12,274 bases of DNA, taken from positions 1 to 12,274 of the forward strand of contig NW_014011911.1 of NCBI RefSeq assembly GCF_000611645.1, written 5' to 3'. This stretch comes from Monoraphidium neglectum (Eukaryota; Chlorophyta; Chlorophyceae; Sphaeropleales; Selenastraceae). Both the position numbers and the translations under genes were made by a program. Below are positions 8,374 through 12,274 of the stretch, piece by piece (position 1 is the stretch's first letter; each line of letters begins with the position of its first letter). Under the pieces are notes generated by a model. The model saw only the letters and a list, made by a program, of their open reading frames with translations. It had not been told where the DNA came from and did not search any database.

Positions 8374-9879
8374 CTGGGGTTGTTGGCAACAATAATGGGG
8401 GCGCCGCCGTCCCAAGGATGGAGGGTGAGAGCTGGGTGTTGCATGATTGTGCCACGGCAGGCGCGGCACATGGCGGCAGGTGTGCTGCTGCAGATCGAGA
8501 ACAAGCGAACCAACAAACGGCGTGATCACGAGTCTTGTGACACGAGACAAGGCAACCCAACGCAACGCCACCAGAAGCTGCGGCTGCTGTTCAGCCCAAG
8601 GGCGCAGAGCCAGGTGGGTAGGGAGTGCGCCAGGAGAAGGGAAACAGGCCGATCTTATCCGCCCTCAAAATTGATGGTTGGCAGCGCTGCCGCTAGCGGC
8701 GGCGGCAGCGGCGCCGCCGCGTACCTCTGATCTGGGACGGGGTGCCAGCAGAGCGCCGCCAGGTCAGCGAACTCTTGGGGGCATGAGTTTGGGAACTCTG
8801 CGGGTCGGGGCACGGGTGCGATCGTCAGATTTTGGGGATGCGGGGCAACCAAGGAGAGGGGTGTCTCGGTGAGCAGGAGAAACCGGGCACAATTGTGTTG
8901 ATTACGAAATGGGAGGCTGCCTCTGGCCGCCGCTCGGCCGCGGCAAGGATGGGATGGGCCGGCGTCCGACCACCTGCCATAAGGGGATAGGACACACTGT
9001 GGCAGCAGCTTCCGACCACCTACCACCCGGTGGCCCTCGCCGCCACCAGCGTGGGGCCGCGGCCACCACCAACGCACGCGGAAGGGCGGAGCGAGGGCGG
9101 CGACCGCACCAGCGCGGCCCGCTGCAGGGCGATGCGGCGACCCCGGCCGCAAGACAGCCCAGCCACCCTGCCTGACCACCACGTCCGGCACGTGACTTTA
9201 TTCACGCCCAGGTGCAGTGTGAACTGCACTCGTAAACACCGAGAAATTCACACCCACCTGGCCTGCGGTGCATCTTCATGACGTCATAGCCCAGCACGGC
9301 CCTGGGCACGCCCTTGAAGGCGGCCTGGCCTGTCATGAGCTCAAACAGCAGTATGCCGTAGCCGTAGACGTCTGAGGCGCGGCTCAGGCGGCCGTGCTCC
9401 ATCGTTTCAGGCGCCTGGGGGGTGTTGGATTGAAGGAGGCAGAATGTTTTGAACGGTGTCTGTGTGTGTGAGTGTAAATGTGAGCGTGAGTGTGTTGATA
9501 AGTGTGTAGACGTCTGCGCGGCTCAGGCAACTGCGCTCCATTGTTTCGAGCGCCTGGAGCTCCAGGCAACATCCTTGAGGACGTTGTCAGGGAGGCAGGG
9601 TTGTTGGTTGGGGTGCACAGAGGAGGTGCGTTTGTGCGTGTATGCTGGTGTGTGTATTTGTGTGTGTATCAGAGAGAGAGCGTGTGGATGCAAAGTGTAG
9701 CTCGTAAACCCTGAAGTCAAGTAAGATCAGGAGGCTGCCCCAAACGCGGACCCTTGAGGTCTCACCATGTGGGTCATCGTGCCCTGGAAGAGGTTACTAA
9801 TGTAGGTGGCCCCGGGGTCGATCTGCATGGACAGACCGAAGTCGCCCACCTGGGACAATAGCGTGTGTGTGTGTGTGTG

Positions 9880-9941
<62 letters not shown>

Positions 9942-11660
9942 TGTGTGTGTGCGCGCGTGTGCGTGCGTGCGTGTGTGTGTGCGTGCGGGTGTGTGTGCGT
10001 GCGCACACACATATCCGTAGACATGCGCGCCCATGGGAAAATGTGTATGTGCATGCCTGTACGCACATGCACACGCGCCCTGATTGCCCTTAAAGCCAGC
10101 CACCGCAGAGCAGCACCTGCCGCGGCACGCAGGCAGCCCCCACCCAGGCACATCTCCAACACAACTTGCGCACACAATGTGCGGCAGGGCTCCCGCCAGC
10201 CCCACCTTGGCGATGAACCCGCGGGGGTCAGACGCGTTTGACTTGAGTAGCACGTTGCGCGCCTGTCAAGCAACCACAACGAAGGCGCGAGGCCGGCGAT
10301 GGTCAATAGGACGTCACGCGCACTGCTGCTACATGGGGATGCAAATCTGGGGCCCGAACGCGACAGCGAAGGAGCCGCGCCAGGAGCCGCGTGTGCCCGC
10401 GCGCTGCGGAGCGGCTCCTCCGGGCTGCAGGCTATGACCCCGAGCCCGCCCACTCAGATCTGCGCCTCGGACGTCGGACGAGGTGCAATCAGATCAAATC
10501 GGTCGCGAGGTCTCGAAAGAGCTCGAAGATCTGTGAAGATCTCGAGAGCTTACCTTGAGGTCCGCGTGCACCACCCCGTTCTCGTGCAAAAACGCCAGCG
10601 CCCGCGCGACTTCCAGCGCGGTCGCCAGCACGCCCCCCAGGTCGCGGGGGCCGTCGGGGCGCGCGAGGGCTCCGTCGTCGAGGCGCTCCCGCAGGGTCCC
10701 CAGATCGCAGTACTCCAAAACGAGGCGCACCTAGAACGCATGAGGGGGGCGGCGGCGGCGGTTTGGGGTTTTGCGGGTCGGGGCGGAGCAGGTGAACAAC
10801 AGGACATACAGGCGAGGGCCACAAAACAGGATTTCTGCAGGTCTGCCTGGTGTGTGCAATCGCCTCAAGTGAGATCGTCAAACGGCTCGAAAGCGCGGGT
10901 GTGTATATCAGACGCGCGCTGCGCGGCCCGCACCTCCCATCCGCTGATCGCCCCCGCCGCGCCGCCGTCCACCGACGCCCGCGCCGCCCTTGCACCGCCG
11001 CCGCCGACAGCCGAGATGGCATCTGTCGGTTTAAAAACGCAGATCTCCTCTAATTCCATCATATCCATGGTCACCCTGTTCCGCCCCCTGCCGCCCCGCA
11101 GGCCAACGCCCGGCCGCCGGCCCCCGCCCGCGGCCCCGCCGGCCGCTGGCGCGACGGCGGCGGGCGCAGGCACCGGGCCGCACGCGGGGGCGGCGGCGGC
11201 GTGGCCAAAGGCGTGGGAGACGCACGGGGCGCTGGCTGTCGTGGCGCGTTGGTTGCTGGTGGCGGCGCCGCCGCCGGCGCCGGCGTCGGCGTGCAGGGGC
11301 AGGACAGAGTATGAGTAAGTCTGGACAATCTGGGGGTCGGAAGATTTGGAGGCAATTGCAAGGGCGGGTGTGAATGGCGGTCAGCTGGAAGGGCGCTTGA
11401 GAGGGCAGTCGAGGACGTGTGAGGGGGGGGGTGAGCGGGGCTGGTTGGGGCGGCGGTATTGCGTGAGGGGTCAAACACCAAACAAAGGGTTCAGGCATGG
11501 GAGCTTCAAGGCGAGTCACACCATGAATCGGAGGGGGGAGCATGTTGGGAGTGTGGAGGGTTCCATGAAATTGTATGTTGTGGGGGCGACGTCGCAGCGA
11601 GGTCGAGAGGGTGTGTGTGCGTGCGCGTGCATGTGTGCGTGCGTGTGTGTGTATGTGTGT

Positions 11661-11699
<39 letters not shown>

Positions 11700-11859
11700 T
11701 GTGTCTGTTTCATCTCACGTTTGGGTGATTGAGTGTAGTGCTGATGGCGGCCTCCATGATGGCCATGCGCTCCCGCTTGTCCCGCCCGCTGCCGCCCCCT
11801 GCGGGCAGGGCCATGGTCTTGACCGCCACCTGGACGCCGCCCCACCAGCCCTTGAACAC
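7344..11859 (-). CDS. TKL-type protein kinase (5' end missing)
   Basis: Phosphotransfer from ATP to Ser/Thr, probably cytoplasmic. Eight exons: 11859-11719, 11329-10934, 10730-10554, 10262-10206, 9849-9766, 9414-9258, 8797-8725, 8373-7344; 704 residues, stop TGA 7346-7344. All introns are GT..AG; the first five are phase 0, then phase 1 and phase 2, and every join restores a kinase motif. Visible motifs: VAVK (Lys14), candidate helix-C Glu36, [28 protein letters not shown] (234-244), VGDFGLS (258-264), GTMTHM|APE (ends 288), SDVYGYG (Asp300), CW (354-355) and DQ|R|PTF (Arg362). DLK and GT..MAPE favour Ser/Thr specificity; the overall pattern fits the TKL families expanded in chlorophytes. The Gly-rich loop exon lies beyond 12274. 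Oddities: HAD instead of HRD, a long insert between beta-4 and beta-5, and a 342-residue low-complexity tail. Any membrane or sensor domain would be upstream and unseen. Confidence 0.88.
8725..8797 (-). CDS. kinase exon with the CW motif
   Basis: 73 bases, acceptor GACCCGCAG|AG and donor AG|GTACGC. It enters in phase 1 and leaves in phase 2, encoding [18 protein letters not shown] and HPVPDQR when joined to its neighbours. This is kinase subdomain X-XI, with Cys354-Trp355 and Arg362 of the conserved CW...RP block. Confidence 0.9.
9258..9414 (-). CDS. kinase exon with APE and SDVYGYG
   Basis: 157 bases, acceptor CCCCAG|GCG and donor CCAG|GTGGGTG. Encodes [20 protein letters not shown] (residues 286-305), then [17 protein letters not shown] and a helix ending MKMHRRP. 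It covers subdomains VIII-X. Its first 50 or so bases have a decayed copy at 9506-9557 in the preceding intron. Confidence 0.93.
9415..9765 (-). other. kinase intron between the DFG and APE exons
   Basis: 351 bases, donor ATG|GTGAGA and acceptor ACCCCCCAG|GCG. It contains two degenerate TG-rich stretches (about 9459-9508 and 9630-9688, read on the plus strand) and the decayed exon copy. Confidence 0.85.
9506..9557 (-). pseudogene. decayed partial duplicate of the APE exon
   Basis: Aligned with 9364-9418 (exon start plus acceptor), 45 of 52 positions are identical and there is one 3-base gap. All seven mismatches are transitions. On the minus strand it reads [16 protein letters not shown] against [17 protein letters not shown] in the real exon, and it keeps a CCAG acceptor. 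The APE Pro is lost, and homology stops after the DVY codons with no donor or following kinase sequence. It therefore cannot replace the real exon. Confidence 0.8.
9766..9849 (-). CDS. kinase exon with DFG and activation loop
   Basis: 84 bases, acceptor GTCCCAG|GTG and donor ATG|GTGAGA, phase 0 at both ends. Encodes [20 protein letters not shown] followed by FQGTMTHM (residues 258-285): the magnesium-binding Asp260 and an activation loop with Thr and Tyr residues that could be phosphorylated. Confidence 0.95.
9861..10008. repeat. (TG)n microsatellite in the kinase intron before the DFG exon
   Basis: About 150 bases of nearly uninterrupted TG on the plus strand with scattered CG units. In the kinase pre-mRNA it is (CA)n and ends about a dozen bases before the acceptor GTCCCAG, where a pyrimidine tract would be expected. 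The intron spans 10205-9850. Confidence 0.95.
10206..10262 (-). CDS. kinase micro-exon completing the catalytic loop
   Basis: 57 bases, 19 codons, acceptor TTGACAG|GCG and donor AAG|GTGGGG. Encodes [19 protein letters not shown] (239-257), supplying the Asn of the HxDLKxxN loop and the strands leading to DFG. Both ends are phase 0. Confidence 0.93.
10554..10730 (-). CDS. kinase exon from hinge to HADLK
   Basis: 177 bases, acceptor CGTTCTAG|GTG and donor AAG|GTAAGC, phase 0. Encodes [17 protein letters not shown] (hinge and helix D), a short insert, [18 protein letters not shown] (helix E) and VVHADLK with catalytic Asp236 and Lys238. The Arg usually found before the catalytic Asp is Ala235. 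Confidence 0.95.
10934..11329 (-). CDS. kinase exon with beta-4 and a long low-complexity insert
   Basis: 396 bases, 132 codons. Opens with [17 protein letters not shown] (beta-4), then about 100 residues rich in Ala/Gly with an acidic-hydrophobic patch [20 protein letters not shown], and closes with AISGWE at the donor GAG|GTGCGG. Most kinases have only a tight turn here. The insert could be a regulatory or docking segment, or could contain a further intron, but I see no convincing internal splice pair. Confidence 0.8.
11330..11718 (-). other. kinase intron between helix C and beta-4
   Basis: 389 bases, donor AAC|GTGAGATG and acceptor CGACCCCCAG|ATT. Removal joins LNHPN to IVQTY, the standard kinase HPNIV motif. 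A long (CA)n tract lies near the donor. Confidence 0.9.
11611..11704. repeat. (TG)n microsatellite in a kinase intron
   Basis: About 94 bases of TG on the plus strand with CG and TA interruptions. In the kinase transcript it is (CA)n and begins about 14 bases after the donor. Confidence 0.95.
11719..11859 (-). CDS. first visible kinase exon: beta-2/beta-3 and helix C
   Basis: 141 bases, acceptor GGCCCCCCAG|GTG. Encodes [19 protein letters not shown] with ATP-anchoring Lys14, a [10 protein letters not shown] turn, then [16 protein letters not shown] containing helix-C Glu36. The Val at the start corresponds to the Val just after the Gly-rich loop, so the preceding exon must carry GxGxxG. No such sequence is seen in the minus-strand frames between 11863 and 12274. 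Confidence 0.92.
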
Positions 11860-12274
11860 CTGGGGGGCCGGGGCCGGGCGCGGTGGTGAATTTGCGATGG
11901 TGGTGGTGGTGGCGGCGGTGGTGGCGGTGGTGATGAAGGCAGTGGAAGGCCGGAAAATCCCAGATCATCTGCAAAATGCTTTGAATGAAGAGTGGTTTGG
12001 TTTCTAAAAGAAGCCCTAAGGGGTGGTGGTGGTCGCGGGGTGTGGGTGGTCGCGAGGGGAAGAAAGAGGGAGAAGGGGGAGTTGATGAGCGTGCGATTGA
12101 AAAGGAGCCGCGGGCTACTTGAGGATAGTGTGCCTATTTGTCGCACCAGTGACACCCTCCCGATGGAAGCAGATTTCTTGCACGGCATGTACGCCCCCGC
12201 CCGCCCGCCCGCCCGCCCGCCCGCCCGCCCGCCCGCCCGCGCGCGCACGCATGCACGCACGCACGCACGCGTGC
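11860..12274 (-). other. 3' part of an upstream kinase intron
   Basis: No Gly-rich loop or other coding pattern on the minus strand, so I read it as intron running off the right edge. A (GGT)n/(GGC)n stretch at about 11898-11933 (plus strand) makes the transcript C-rich before the acceptor. Confidence 0.6.
12196..12274. repeat. (CCCG)11 followed by a CG/CACG tract
   Basis: Eleven perfect CCCG units at 12196-12239, then GCGCGC and ACGC/GCAC units to the window end. The minus strand, which is the kinase transcript sense, reads (GGGC)n and could form G-quadruplex structures. Its true right boundary is not visible. Confidence 0.95.

Noticed and set aside
7777..8730. 317-codon plus-strand open frame
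   Set aside because: Antisense to the well-supported kinase exons and a splice junction; open only because of GC-rich composition.
9861..10008. Array-like repeat considered as CRISPR or telomere
   Set aside because: A dinucleotide microsatellite without spacers or a telomeric unit, in a eukaryotic intron.
9727..10453. Open frames with His-Thr or Cys-Val repeats
   Set aside because: Translations of the (TG)n/(CA)n intron microsatellite; only the short exon pieces 9766-9849 and 10206-10262 are real coding sequence.
10521..10550. Imperfect inverted repeat around GAAGATCT next to a splice donor
   Set aside because: About nine paired bases with a bulge; short enough to arise by chance, with no sign of function.

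Overview
The window looks like nuclear DNA of a green alga (Chlorophyta, probably core Chlorophyceae). It has very GC-rich coding sequence with Ala/Gly/Pro/Gln-rich low-complexity stretches, introns of about 200-460 bases with GT..AG ends, long (TG)n microsatellites inside introns, CAG-encoded Gln runs, and a TGTAA poly(A)-type signal after one gene. The species cannot be named from this sequence alone.

Two protein genes face each other tail to tail, and each runs off its own end of the window. Plus strand, 265-4522: the 3' part of a gene for a single-pass membrane protein. The coding model is join(265..468, 798..1394, 1608..1778, 2147..4522), 1115 residues, all introns phase 0. In order it encodes a calcium-type CUB domain, a module carrying a DSYGDGW signature, two short SEA-like repeats separated by a low-complexity region with a pure CAG/poly-Gln tract, one transmembrane helix and a tail of about 208 residues. 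Signal peptide and promoter lie left of the window.

Minus strand, 11859 down to 7344: the 3' part of a tyrosine-kinase-like (TKL) protein kinase gene in eight visible exons (11859-11719, 11329-10934, 10730-10554, 10262-10206, 9849-9766, 9414-9258, 8797-8725, 8373-7344), 704 residues. The phases join exactly and rebuild the kinase from the start of beta-2 to the end of subdomain XI, followed by a tail of about 340 residues. The exon with the Gly-rich loop lies beyond the right edge.

Between the stops (4523-7343) is about 2.8 kb with the plus-strand 3' UTR and no gene I can recognise. Introns hold long (TG)n/(CA)n tracts, and the right end has a (CCCG)n tract.

The most notable observations are: a decayed copy of the start of the kinase APE exon, including its splice acceptor, inside the preceding intron; a coding-like, in-frame 71-codon continuation after the kinase stop codon; a stop-free intron of 213 bases (a multiple of three) in the receptor gene; and microsatellites abutting splice sites. 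A membrane receptor-like protein beside a TKL kinase suggests a possible signalling pair, but only proximity supports that.
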